Source: Actinomycetota bacterium (GTDB taxonomy: Bacteria; Actinomycetota; Actinomycetes; Mycobacteriales; Jatrophihabitantaceae). From it: DNA of 12,586 nt. The stretch lies in contig JAFAWL010000459.1 in the NCBI GenBank assembly GCA_019241805.1, positions 1 through 12,586 of the forward strand. Reading direction: 5' to 3'. Every line of letters begins with the position of its first letter. The stretch's first letter is position 1. The notes beneath the pieces were generated by a model. That model was not told the DNA's origin. It ran no database searches and worked only from the letters and a program-made list of their open reading frames with translations. Made by a program: the position numbers and the translations under genes. This document shows, piece by piece, positions 1 to 6,080 of the stretch.

Positions 1-630
1 GAGCACGACGACGTGGGGGTGCGCGTCGAGCAGCGTCAGCCCGTCGGGGACGTCCGGGTCGGAGACGAACTCGCGGTAGGCCTCGTCGAGCACGACGAGA
101 ACGTCCGGGGGCACCCGGTCGAGGAACGCTTCGAGTTCGGTCCGACGCACGGCGGTGCCGGTCGGATTGTTCGGGTTGCACACGAAGATCAGCCGGGTCC
201 GCGAAGTCGTCGCGGCCAGCATCGCGTCCAAGTCGTGCACGTGATCATCGAGTGCGATCTGCACGCTCGTCGCGCCCGACACCGCCGCGATGATCGGATA
301 CGCCTCGAAGGACCGCCACGCGTACACGATCTCGTCGCCTTGATCAGCGACCGACTGGACGAGCTGGGTACACAGCGAGACCGATCCGCACCCGATGGCG
401 ACGCGGGTGGCGTCCAACCCGTAGCGGTCGGCCAGACGAGCGGTGAGCGCGCCGGCGAAGTTGTCGGGATACCGGTTGATCTGCCCGGCCGAACGCGCGA
501 TCTGTTCGAGCACGTGAGGCAAGGGCGGAAAGGGTGTCTCGTTGCTTGCGAGCTTGATCGCTCCGGGCACGCTACGACCCGGCACGTATGCCGGCAGCGT
601 GGCGAGCGTCTCGCGAAATCGCACGGTCAC
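1..630 (-). CDS. pat: Aromatic amino acid aminotransferase Pat (HisC-like), 3' part missing
   Basis: PLP-dependent fold-type I transaminase that interconverts phenylalanine/tyrosine and their 2-oxo acids in the cytoplasm. The first 210 residues are present; the gene runs off the left edge, so the catalytic lysine cannot be seen. Visible landmarks are LASNE (27-31), NRYPD (52-56), GCGSVSLC (80-87), AWRSFE (104-109), CNPNNPTG (151-158; N155 should contact the PLP O3') and LDEAY (181-185; D182 pairs with the pyridine N, Y185 with O3'). The GCGSVSL and WRSFE signatures are those of actinobacterial Pat (M. tuberculosis Rv3772 type) rather than biosynthetic HisC, although histidinol phosphate may be a side substrate. 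The GTG start at 630 has GAAGG 8 nt upstream. It lies 36 nt downstream of hppD and in the same frame, so the two are probably co-transcribed; Pat would supply the HppD substrate from tyrosine. Confidence 0.9.
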   Translation of the reverse strand, partial: MTVRFRETLATLPAYVPGRSVPGAIKLASNETPFPPLPHVLEQIARSAGQINRYPDNFAGALTARLADRYGLDATRVAIGCGSVSLCTQLVQSVADQGDEIVYAWRSFEAYPIIAAVSGATSVQIALDDHVHDLDAMLAATTSRTRLIFVCNPNNPTGTAVRRTELEAFLDRVPPDVLVVLDEAYREFVSDPDVPDGLTLLDAHPHVVVL

Positions 631-666
631 GTCGTCAACCTTCGCATGCCGGTCAGCCGCGGCCGG

Positions 667-1854
667 TCAGAGGTTGCCGCGCCGTTCCTGCTCTCGTTCG
701 ATCGCCTCGAACAGCGCTTTGAAGTTGCCCTTACCGAAGCCCAGCGAGCCGTGACGTTCGATCAGCTCGTAGAAAACCGTCGGTCGATCGCCCACCGGGG
801 CGCCGAAGATCTGCAACAGATAACCGTCCTCGTCGCGATCGACCAGGATTCCCCGCCGCTTCAACTCTTCGATCGGGACGCGTACGGCGCCGATGCGAGC
901 CCGTAACTCGGGATCGTCGTAGTAGGAATCGGGGGTGGGCAGGAATTGGACGCCTCGGGCCCGCATCTCGTCGGTCGTGCGGAGGATGTCGTTGGTGGCC
1001 AAGGCGATGTGCTGGCAACCCGGGCCAGCGTAAAACTCGAGGTACTCGTCGATCTGGCTCTTGCGCTTGCCGACCGCCGGTTCATTGAGCGGGAACTTCA
1101 CCCGGTGATTTCCGTTGGCCACTACCTTGCTCATCAACGCCGAGTAGTCGGTGGCGATGTCGTCACCCACGAATTCGGCCATATTCACGAATCCCATGAC
1201 CCGGTTGTAGAAATCGACCCACTCGTCCATGCGGCCTAGTTCGACATTGCCGACGCAGTGGTCCACCGCCTGGAAAAGCCTGGGTTCCGCCGCGGCCATG
1301 TCGGATCCGCGGGCGATGAACCCGGGAAGGTACGGCCCGCTGTAGCGCGAACGATCGACCAGGCTGTGGCGCGTGTCGCCGTAGGTGCCGATCGCCGCCC
1401 GTCGCACGGTGCCATGCTCGTCGGCGACGTCGTTCGGCTCCTCCAGAATGCGGGCTCCGCACTTTCGCGCGTGCTCGACGCACTTGTCGACGTCGGGCAC
1501 CTCGAGCGCGAGGTCGATGACGCCGTCGCCGTGGCGCCGATGGTGCTCGAGGTAGGGGCTGTCCAAAGCGACCCCGCCGATGACTACGAAGCGGGCCGAG
1601 CCCGACCGCAGCACGAACGCCTTGTGGTCACGATTTCCGGTTTCCGGCCCCGAATAAGCGACCAACGACATGCCGAAGGCGTGCTGATAAAAGTGCGCGC
1701 TCTGCGTGGCATTGCCCGACACGAGCACGATCGCGTCCATCGAGGTGACCGGGAACGGGTCGGTCTTCTCGTCGTAGTCGACCAGGCCGACCAACTGCTT
1801 GAGGCGCTCGATCGTCAGATCGGCCGCGCGTTCGTCCGGCGTGATCGTGGTCAT
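667..1854 (-). CDS. hppD: 4-hydroxyphenylpyruvate dioxygenase
   Basis: Non-haem Fe(II) dioxygenase that converts 4-hydroxyphenylpyruvate to homogentisate, the committed step of tyrosine degradation (cytoplasmic). At 395 residues it is normal for the bacterial family. It has two vicinal-oxygen-chelate halves: an N-terminal one at about 37-170 and a catalytic one at about 193-360. The expected facial triad is present: His199 (VDHCVGNV), His282 (CQHIALAT) and Glu363 (FYELIER). The substrate-pocket segment RVKFPLNEP (251-259), Gln348 in DGYLLQIF, and the C-terminal gating helix GFGKGNFKALFEAIE (372-386) are intact, which favours HppD over the related hydroxymandelate synthase. The ATG at 1854 has a good ribosome site, GGAGGG at 1865-1870. 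It is the first gene of a likely hppD-pat operon and is transcribed away from a 203-bp region that contains a promoter candidate and repeated operator-like sites. Confidence 0.96.
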   Translation of the reverse strand: MTTITPDERAADLTIERLKQLVGLVDYDEKTDPFPVTSMDAIVLVSGNATQSAHFYQHAFGMSLVAYSGPETGNRDHKAFVLRSGSARFVVIGGVALDSPYLEHHRRHGDGVIDLALEVPDVDKCVEHARKCGARILEEPNDVADEHGTVRRAAIGTYGDTRHSLVDRSRYSGPYLPGFIARGSDMAAAEPRLFQAVDHCVGNVELGRMDEWVDFYNRVMGFVNMAEFVGDDIATDYSALMSKVVANGNHRVKFPLNEPAVGKRKSQIDEYLEFYAGPGCQHIALATNDILRTTDEMRARGVQFLPTPDSYYDDPELRARIGAVRVPIEELKRRGILVDRDEDGYLLQIFGAPVGDRPTVFYELIERHGSLGFGKGNFKALFEAIEREQERRGNL

Positions 1855-1894
1855 CGCGTGCTCACCCTCCAGCCCGGCAGCAGATAATCAGTCC

Positions 1895-1923
1895 ACAATG
1901 CGCTGCGGTCCTCTGCGTGACAA
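1895..1923 (-). promoter_or_regulatory. Candidate sigma-70-type promoter of hppD
   Basis: On the minus strand TTGTCA (1918-1923) resembles a -35 box with one change from TTGACA. Seventeen nt later CATTGT (1895-1900) sits as a weak -10, with A2 and T6 matching. Transcription would start near 1888, giving a leader of about 33 nt that includes the GGAGGG ribosome site. The repeated TGCA-type sites begin immediately upstream of the -35, a layout typical of an activator. The -10 is poor, which fits dependence on an activator, but this is inference. Confidence 0.4.
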
Positions 1924-1927
1924 CCTT

Positions 1928-1938
1928 TGCATTTTGCA
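1928..1938. promoter_or_regulatory. TGCA-TTT-TGCA half-site pair upstream of hppD
   Basis: Two TGCA tetramers separated by TTT form a short symmetric site just upstream of the hppD -35 candidate. It lies 21 bp (about two helical turns) from the next TGCRCA operator at 1949. The weaker symmetry suggests a degenerate, low-affinity member of the same operator series. Confidence 0.35.
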
Positions 1939-1948
1939 TCAGACATCC

Positions 1949-1964
1949 TGCGCACTTTGTGCAG
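1949..1964. promoter_or_regulatory. Operator-like repeat, copy 1 (TGCGCA-CTT-TGTGCAG)
   Basis: Inverted repeat with 6-bp arms, TGCGCA and TGTGCA, one mismatch and a 3-bp spacer. It shares 12 of 16 bases with the copy at 1982-1997, in the same orientation and 33 bp away, which is close to three helical turns. It lies in the divergent gap between hppD and the DUF4446 gene, about 60-75 bp upstream of the proposed hppD start point. The spacing and dyad symmetry suggest a dimeric or multimeric regulator; an Lrp/AsnC-type protein is one possibility, since such regulators are known for hpd genes in other bacteria. Confidence 0.5.
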
Positions 1965-1981
1965 GCGTGGGAGCATCCGAG

Positions 1982-1997
1982 TGCACATAGTGTGCAG
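1982..1997. promoter_or_regulatory. Operator-like repeat, copy 2 (TGCACA-TAG-TGTGCAG)
   Basis: Perfect inverted repeat with 6-bp arms TGCACA/TGTGCA around TAG (1982-1996), followed by the same G as copy 1. It is the most symmetric of the three related sites. It lies between the divergent starts of hppD (1854) and the DUF4446 gene (2058), so it could act on either. Confidence 0.5.
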
Positions 1998-2045
1998 TCG
2001 CCAAGTCGACGGGCGCGTCTGCCGGGAATGTCGCCGACGGCCGCC

Positions 2046-2051
2046 TAGCCT
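2046..2051 (+). promoter_or_regulatory. -10 box for leaderless DUF4446 transcript
   Basis: TAGCCT matches TANNNT and ends exactly 6 nt before the GTG start at 2058. No ribosome site precedes the start. The mRNA would therefore begin at, or within a base of, the start codon. Confidence 0.5.
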
Positions 2052-2057
2052 CGAATC

Positions 2058-2630
2058 GTGCTCACCGGCGTCACGATCTTCGCGCTCGTCCTCGCTTACG
2101 TCGCCCTGGTGGCGGCGTACCTGGCGCTGCGAACGTTGGCCAAGCTTCGCCAGGGGATGGCCGTGTTGAACGCCGGGGGGAGCTCTCGAGAGACGATCGT
2201 CGAGGCCACCGAGCGGCACATCATGATGACCGCGGCGGTCGCCGAACAGCTGGCCGCCATCCGGACCGACGTCGACGCCGCTCGAAGTGCCGCCGACGAC
2301 GGCACCAACAGCGCGCAGGCCGCGCTGGCGGAGCGGCTGGACGCGATCGAGTCGCAGCTGACCCGGGGCCTGCGCAACGTAGCGCTGGTCCGCTACGACG
2401 CGTTCGAGGACATGGCCGGTCGGCTGTCATTCTCGGTGGCCCTGCTCGACGACGGCGGTAGCGGCGTCACGATCACGTCACTCGCCGGCCGAGCCGACAC
2501 GCGCGTCTACGCAAAGGGCATCCGCGCCGGGGTCGGCGAGCATGAACTGTCGCCCGAGGAGCGCGAGGCCGTCGCGGCGGCGGTCGGCGGCTCGTCATCG
2601 TTGCGCCGACTCCAGCGCAAGGCCGGCTGA
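2058..2630 (+). CDS. DUF4446 family membrane-anchored protein
   Basis: A 190-residue protein of unknown function. It has one N-terminal membrane segment (about 5-25, rich in Val/Leu/Ala), a basic stop (RTLAKLRQG), a helical, probably coiled-coil region (about 45-105) and the conserved DUF4446 core (about 105-170). The core shows LRNVALVRYDAFEDMAGRLS (105-124), SVALLDD (126-132), GRADTRVYAKGIR (144-156) and HELSPEE (162-168). With no signal cleavage site it is probably a single-pass inner-membrane protein; the positively charged flank after the helix favours a cytoplasmic C-terminal domain. It sits 43 bp upstream of pheA in the same direction; the pairing of this family with pheA recurs in actinobacteria as far as I know, but no link to phenylalanine synthesis is established. 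The GTG start at 2058 is supported by the -10 box 6 nt upstream. Confidence 0.87.
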   Translation: MLTGVTIFALVLAYVALVAAYLALRTLAKLRQGMAVLNAGGSSRETIVEATERHIMMTAAVAEQLAAIRTDVDAARSAADDGTNSAQAALAERLDAIESQLTRGLRNVALVRYDAFEDMAGRLSFSVALLDDGGSGVTITSLAGRADTRVYAKGIRAGVGEHELSPEEREAVAAAVGGSSSLRRLQRKAG

Positions 2631-2661
2631 CGCGAACGCGCAGGCGGCACGTCCTCACCCG

Positions 2662-2667
2662 TACGCT
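2662..2667 (+). promoter_or_regulatory. -10 box for leaderless pheA transcript
   Basis: TACGCT matches TANNNT and ends 6 nt before the GTG at 2674. This supports both the choice of that GTG as the pheA start and a promoter separate from that of the upstream gene. No purine-rich ribosome site is seen. Confidence 0.5.
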
Positions 2668-2673
2668 TCGCAC

Positions 2674-3606
2674 GTGACCGACCTCGCCCGATTGGCCTTC
2701 CTGGGTCCGGCCGGCACGTTCGCCCACGCGGCCCTGCGCTCGCTGCCTGTCGCCGCCAGCGCTGACCTGATCCCGATGGCGACCGTGACGCTGGCGGTCG
2801 ACGCGGTGCGCACCGGTGAGGTCGACGGCGCGCTGGTGCCGCTGGAGAACTCGGTCGAGGGCGCGGTGCCCGCGACGCTCGACGAGCTGGCCAACGGCGA
2901 TCCGCTGGTGATCGCCGAGGAGACGTATCTGCCGGTCGTCTTCGACCTGCTCGTACGCCCCGGCACGCCGCTGTCGGAGATCCGGTCGCTGGCTACCCAT
3001 CCGCATGCCGAGGCCCAGGTGCGCCGCTGGCTGATCGACAACCTGCCCGGCGTCCGCGTGACTCTGGTCGGCTCCACCGCGGGGGGCGCCCAGGCGGCGG
3101 CGGCCGGCGAGTACGACGCCGCCATCGCTCCACCGGTCGCCGGGGAGCTCTACGGGCTTCAGACGGCGGCCCACGACGTCGCCGACAATCCCGGCGCCGT
3201 CACTCGCTTCGTACTACTGACCCGGCCCGCCCCACCGGCGGCGCGGACCGGCAACGACCGCACGACCCTTGTCGCCTATCTGCGCACGGATCACGCCGGC
3301 GCGCTGTTGGAGATCCTCACCGAGTTCGCCAACCGCTCGGTCAACCTCACGCGGATCGAGTCGCGGCCGATCAAGGCCCGGATCGGTCTTTACTGCTTCT
3401 CGATCGATTGCGAGGGTCACATCGACGACGAACGGGTCGGTGATGCGGTCAGCGCATTGCACCGAGTCTGCGCCGACGTGCGCTACCTTGGTTCGTACCC
3501 GCGTCGTGACGGGCAGCAGGAACCGGTTGCCGCCGGACGCGAGGACGCCTCGTTCACCGAATCGCGTCAGTGGCTGGCCCGGATCCGCGCCGACGGAACC
3601 AGCTGA
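2674..3606 (+). CDS. pheA: Prephenate dehydratase
   Basis: Cytoplasmic enzyme that converts prephenate to phenylpyruvate in phenylalanine synthesis. It has 310 residues, close to the monofunctional actinobacterial enzyme (about 320), with no chorismate mutase domain. The catalytic domain (about 5-185) begins LAFLGPAGTF (7-16) and contains PLENSVEGAV (55-64), STAGGAQAAA (134-143) and the TRF catalytic triplet at 177-179. The C-terminal ACT domain (about 196-275) keeps GALLEIL (209-215) and ESRP (229-232), the phenylalanine-binding motifs, so feedback inhibition by Phe is expected. The open frame extends 44 codons further upstream into the DUF4446 gene, but homology starts at the GTG at 2674, which also has a correctly spaced -10 box. 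It faces the GroES-like gene, with 16 bp between the stop codons. Confidence 0.96.
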   Translation: MTDLARLAFLGPAGTFAHAALRSLPVAASADLIPMATVTLAVDAVRTGEVDGALVPLENSVEGAVPATLDELANGDPLVIAEETYLPVVFDLLVRPGTPLSEIRSLATHPHAEAQVRRWLIDNLPGVRVTLVGSTAGGAQAAAAGEYDAAIAPPVAGELYGLQTAAHDVADNPGAVTRFVLLTRPAPPAARTGNDRTTLVAYLRTDHAGALLEILTEFANRSVNLTRIESRPIKARIGLYCFSIDCEGHIDDERVGDAVSALHRVCADVRYLGSYPRRDGQQEPVAAGREDASFTESRQWLARIRADGTS

Positions 3607-3624
3607 GGGCGCCAGCGGCGGTTC
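3596..3624. terminator. Inverted repeat at pheA / GroES-like convergent junction
   Basis: GAACC (3596-3600) pairs with GGTTC (3620-3624), and inside it GCTG (3602-3605) pairs with CAGC (3613-3616), leaving a small internal bulge. The structure covers the stop codons of both facing genes. It could end transcription from either side. It has no U-tract, as is common in high-GC actinobacteria, so this is tentative. Confidence 0.35.
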
Positions 3625-3940
3625 AGAGGTAGAGGCCGGTGTTCGATTCGATCCGTTCGGCCGCGACCGCATGGATGTCGCGTTCACGCAACAGCAGGAA
3701 GTCGTCCCCGGCGATCTCGACCTCGTGCCGGTCCTCGGGGCTGAACAGCACCCGGTCACCTACCTCGACCGCGCGGACGTGATTGCCCAGTGCCAGCACC
3801 TCGGCCCAGATCAACCGCTTGGCCACCTGCGCCGTCGCCGGGATCAGGATCCCACCGGACGAGCGCCGTTCGCCCTCCTCGCGCGGCATCCGAACCAGCA
3901 CCCGGTCGTGCAGCATCTTGATGGGCACCCGATCACTCAC
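3623..3940 (-). CDS. GroES-like co-chaperonin paralogue with C-terminal Leu-Tyr-Leu tail
   Basis: Orphan member of the GroES (cpn10) family, 105 residues, with no groEL nearby. The fold signature starts at PIKMLHDRVLVR (6-17). A GroEL-binding mobile loop is recognisable at about 18-38, with the hydrophobic ILI in GGILIP (29-34). The barrel continues through AEVLALG (46-52), VGDRVLFSPED (60-70) and the terminal strand FLLLRERDIHAV (81-92). Compared with ordinary GroES, the roof hairpin between the GPG-like turn and VGD is shortened. The protein also continues about 12 residues past the usual end, finishing NTGLYL. Leu-Tyr-Leu satisfies the hydrophobic-Tyr-X proteasome-docking pattern and resembles the GTGQYL end of Bpa encoded 2.1 kb away. 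It is divergent from serS across 44 bp. The GTG start at 3940 has a TANNNT box 7 nt upstream. The family assignment is firm; the partner is unknown. Confidence 0.88.
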   Translation of the reverse strand: MSDRVPIKMLHDRVLVRMPREEGERRSSGGILIPATAQVAKRLIWAEVLALGNHVRAVEVGDRVLFSPEDRHEVEIAGDDFLLLRERDIHAVAAERIESNTGLYL

Positions 3941-3947
3941 GATGTCG

Positions 3948-3953
3948 AGAGTA
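3948..3953 (-). promoter_or_regulatory. -10 box for leaderless GroES-like transcript
   Basis: On the minus strand TACTCT matches TANNNT and ends 7 nt before the GTG at 3940. The divergent serS -10 lies only 19 bp away, so two opposite promoters are packed into 44 bp. No ribosome site is visible. Confidence 0.45.
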
Positions 3954-3972
3954 TCGGCCCGTCCGCCGCCGG

Positions 3973-3978
3973 TAGCGT
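3973..3978 (+). promoter_or_regulatory. -10 box for leaderless serS transcript
   Basis: TAGCGT matches TANNNT and ends 6 nt before the GTG at 3985. There is no purine-rich ribosome site upstream, which supports a leaderless mRNA and the assigned start. Confidence 0.5.
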
Positions 3979-3984
3979 TGAGCC

Positions 3985-5235
3985 GTGATCGACCTGCGCC
4001 TCGTCCGCGACGACCCTGACCGCGTGCGCGCGTCCCAACGGCTGCGAGGCGCTCGGGAAAGTCTGGTCGACGCGTTGCTCTCCGCCGATGACCGGCGCCG
4101 CTCCTCGGTCACCCGGGCCGACGCTCTGCGGGCCGAGCAGAAGGCGCTGGGCCGCGACGTGGCCAAGGCGGACGCCCGAACCCGCCCGGCGCTGCTGAGC
4201 CGGGCCAGGGAGCTGGCCGAGCACGTGAAGGCGGCCGAGGCCGATCAGGTTGCGGCCGAGGAGGCGCTACGGGCCGCGCACCTGGCCGTGCCCAACATCG
4301 TCGAGCCGGACGTGCCTCCCGGCGCAGAGGCCGACTTCATAACCCTGGAACACGTCGGCACGCCACCCACCCCGGAGAACCCGCGTGATCACGTCGAAAT
4401 CGGTGCCGCGCTCGGCGCCGTCGACACCGATCGCGGTGCCAAGGTCAGTGGCGCCCGGTTCTACTTCCTGACCGGCGTCGGAGCCGAGCTGGAACTTGCC
4501 CTGGTGAACCTGGCCATGGACCAGGCCCGGACGGCGGGTTTCACTCCGGTGATCGCCCCCGCGCTGGTGAAGCCGGAAGTGATGGAGGGCACCGGCTTCC
4601 TTGGCGCGCACGCGTCCGAGGTCTACCGCTTGGCCGACGACGAGCTCTACCTCGTCGGGACCAGCGAGGTCGCCCTGGCCGGGTTCCACTCGAACGAGAT
4701 CTTGGAGACGCTGCCGCGTCGTTATGCCGGCTTCTCCTCCTGTTTCCGGCGCGAGGCGGGCTCGTACGGCAAAGACACCCGCGGCATCATCCGGGTGCAC
4801 TGGTTCGACAAGGTCGAGATGTTCTCCTACGTCCCGGTCGACGAGGCGCGCGAGGAGCACCAACGACTGCTGGCCTGGGAACGCGAGTTCATGGACAAGC
4901 TGGAACTGGCCTATCGGGTCATCGACGTCGCGGCCGGTGACCTCGGCTCCTCGGCCGCGCGCAAGTTCGACATAGAGGCGTGGTTCCCCTCGCAGGGCGC
5001 GTATCGCGAGCTGACCTCGACGTCCAACTGCACGACGTTCCAGGCTCGGCGACTCAACATCCGCACCCGCACCGACGGCGGCACCCAGCCGGTGGCGACG
5101 TTGAACGGAACGCTTTGCGCGGTCGCCCGCACCATCGCCTGCCTGCTCGATCACCATCAGCAGCCCGACGGGTCGGTGTACGTGCCGCTCGCGCTGCGAC
5201 CGTGGCTCGGCGGACGCGAGTCCCTCGTTCCGTGA
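3985..5235 (+). CDS. serS: Seryl-tRNA synthetase
   Basis: Class II aminoacyl-tRNA synthetase that charges tRNA-Ser (and tRNA-Sec where present) in the cytoplasm. It has 416 residues, typical of the bacterial enzyme. The N-terminal MIDLRLVRDDPDRVR leads into the long antiparallel coiled-coil arm for the tRNA (about 28-100), ending AVPNIV (101-106). Motif 1 is in about 168-200 (LELALVNLAMDQARTAGFTP). The serine-binding TSE is at 226-228, and motif 2 is at about 249-281 with CFRREAGSYGKDTRG (253-267). STSNCTTFQARR (345-356) and motif 3, NGTLCAVART (374-383), follow. Nothing essential is missing. The GTG at 3985 matches the family start and has a well-placed -10 box. The downstream HAD gene overlaps its stop (GTGA), so the two are translationally coupled. 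Confidence 0.98.
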   Translation: MIDLRLVRDDPDRVRASQRLRGARESLVDALLSADDRRRSSVTRADALRAEQKALGRDVAKADARTRPALLSRARELAEHVKAAEADQVAAEEALRAAHLAVPNIVEPDVPPGAEADFITLEHVGTPPTPENPRDHVEIGAALGAVDTDRGAKVSGARFYFLTGVGAELELALVNLAMDQARTAGFTPVIAPALVKPEVMEGTGFLGAHASEVYRLADDELYLVGTSEVALAGFHSNEILETLPRRYAGFSSCFRREAGSYGKDTRGIIRVHWFDKVEMFSYVPVDEAREEHQRLLAWEREFMDKLELAYRVIDVAAGDLGSSAARKFDIEAWFPSQGAYRELTSTSNCTTFQARRLNIRTRTDGGTQPVATLNGTLCAVARTIACLLDHHQQPDGSVYVPLALRPWLGGRESLVP

Positions 5236-6059
5236 GCGTGCGACTGCTCGCCACCGATCTGGACGGCACCCTGGTCGGCAGCGACGGGCTCGTTTCGGCG
5301 AACAATCGCGCAGCGCTGCAGCGGGCCGCCGCGGCTGGATTGCTGGTCGTGTTCGTCACCGGCCGACCGCCTCGATGGCTCGGCGAAATCGGCGATGCGA
5401 CCGGACACACCGGGATCGCGGTGGCCTCGAACGGCGCGGTGCTCTACGACCTGGCCGCCGATCGCACCGTCAGCGAGCACGTGCTCAGCCCCGAACTCAT
5501 GCGGGTGCTCACCTCCGAGCTGCGCGCCGCGTTTCCCGCGGTCTACTTCGGTGTTGAGTACGGCACAAATTTCGGCCACGAGCCGGGCTACCGACATGAC
5601 TGGGAGATTTCCCCGTCGCATGACCGACGGGGAAATCCGATGCAGCCGCCGCTGGTCGCCGCGCTGGAAGACGTGATCGCCCGACCGGCCGTGAAGCTAC
5701 TGGCGAAAGACAGGGAAGCCGACCCGGACCGGTTCTGGCACGACGCGTCCACGCTGTTGGCCGGACGCGCGAGCGTGACACATGCCTCCAGCTACGGCCT
5801 GCTGGAGATCGCGCCGCCGGGAGTGACCAAGGCCAGCGGGCTGGCCGAGGTCGCGGCCTCGCACGGCATCGGGCCGGAGGAAGTGGCCGCCGTCGGCGAC
5901 ATGCCCAACGACCTGCCGATGCTGCAGTGGGCCGGCACCTCGTACGCGGTCGCGAACGCCCACCCGGCCGTGTTGGCCGCGGCCGATCACGTCATCGGCT
6001 CGAACGACGAGGACGCCGTCGGCGCCCTGATCGACGACACCCTCAGCACGCTCACCTGA
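5232..6059 (+). CDS. HAD superfamily phosphatase (Cof/IIB type)
   Basis: Probable cytoplasmic sugar- or nucleotide-phosphate phosphatase of the Cof-like HAD-IIB group, 275 residues (usual length). Motif I is DLDGT (9-13; nucleophile D9, acid D11), motif II has T43 in FVTGRP, motif III is K200 in GVTKASGL, and motif IV is GDMPNDLPML (222-231; metal ligands D223, D227). The cap domain lies at about 85-190. The frame is open further upstream inside serS, but the GTG at 5232 overlaps the serS stop, gives the correct N-terminus next to motif I and implies translational coupling. A serS-HAD pair is a recurrent actinobacterial arrangement as far as I recall; the substrate is unknown. A perfect 13-bp inverted repeat lies in the cap-coding part (codons 125-136). 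Confidence 0.92.
   Translation: MSVRLLATDLDGTLVGSDGLVSANNRAALQRAAAAGLLVVFVTGRPPRWLGEIGDATGHTGIAVASNGAVLYDLAADRTVSEHVLSPELMRVLTSELRAAFPAVYFGVEYGTNFGHEPGYRHDWEISPSHDRRGNPMQPPLVAALEDVIARPAVKLLAKDREADPDRFWHDASTLLAGRASVTHASSYGLLEIAPPGVTKASGLAEVAASHGIGPEEVAAVGDMPNDLPMLQWAGTSYAVANAHPAVLAAADHVIGSNDEDAVGALIDDTLSTLT
5606..5637. repeat. Perfect 13-bp inverted repeat inside the HAD gene
   Basis: GATTTCCCCGTCG (5606-5618) and its exact reverse complement CGACGGGGAAATC (5625-5637) flank a 6-nt loop CATGAC. The RNA would form a strong hairpin within codons 125-136 (residues around ISPSHDRRGNP) of the cap domain. It lies mid-gene with no U-tract, so it is not an ordinary terminator. The role is unknown. Confidence 0.85.
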
Positions 6060-6060
6060 C

Positions 6061-6080
6061 GGGCGACCGTCTGGACGCCC
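6061..6080. terminator. Hairpin between HAD gene and bpa
   Basis: GGGCG (6061-6065) pairs with CGCCC (6076-6080). After an A-A mismatch, CC pairs with GG, closing a GTCT loop. The element occupies almost the whole 21-bp gap between the facing stop codons, so it is a plausible bidirectional terminator. No U-tract is present. Confidence 0.45.

Noticed and set aside
1..630. Reading the first gene as histidinol-phosphate aminotransferase hisC
   Set aside because: The GCGSVSL and WRSFE signatures and the hppD neighbour favour Pat, and no other his biosynthesis gene is visible; HisC side activity cannot be excluded.
13..906. Long plus-strand open frame (297 codons) opposite pat and hppD
   Set aside because: It lies antisense to two clearly homologous genes, is rich in Arg/Gly/His as expected from reversed high-GC codons, and shows no recognisable domain or ribosome site.
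2542..2673. A 44-codon N-terminal extension of PheA overlapping the DUF4446 gene
   Set aside because: The extra residues are an Arg/Ala-rich frame shadow; prephenate dehydratase homology starts at the GTG at 2674, which also has a correctly spaced -10 box.
4980..5231. An 84-codon N-terminal extension of the HAD protein inside serS
   Set aside because: The extension is an alternate frame of serS with no homology; the GTG overlapping the serS stop places HAD motif I at the expected distance from the N-terminus.
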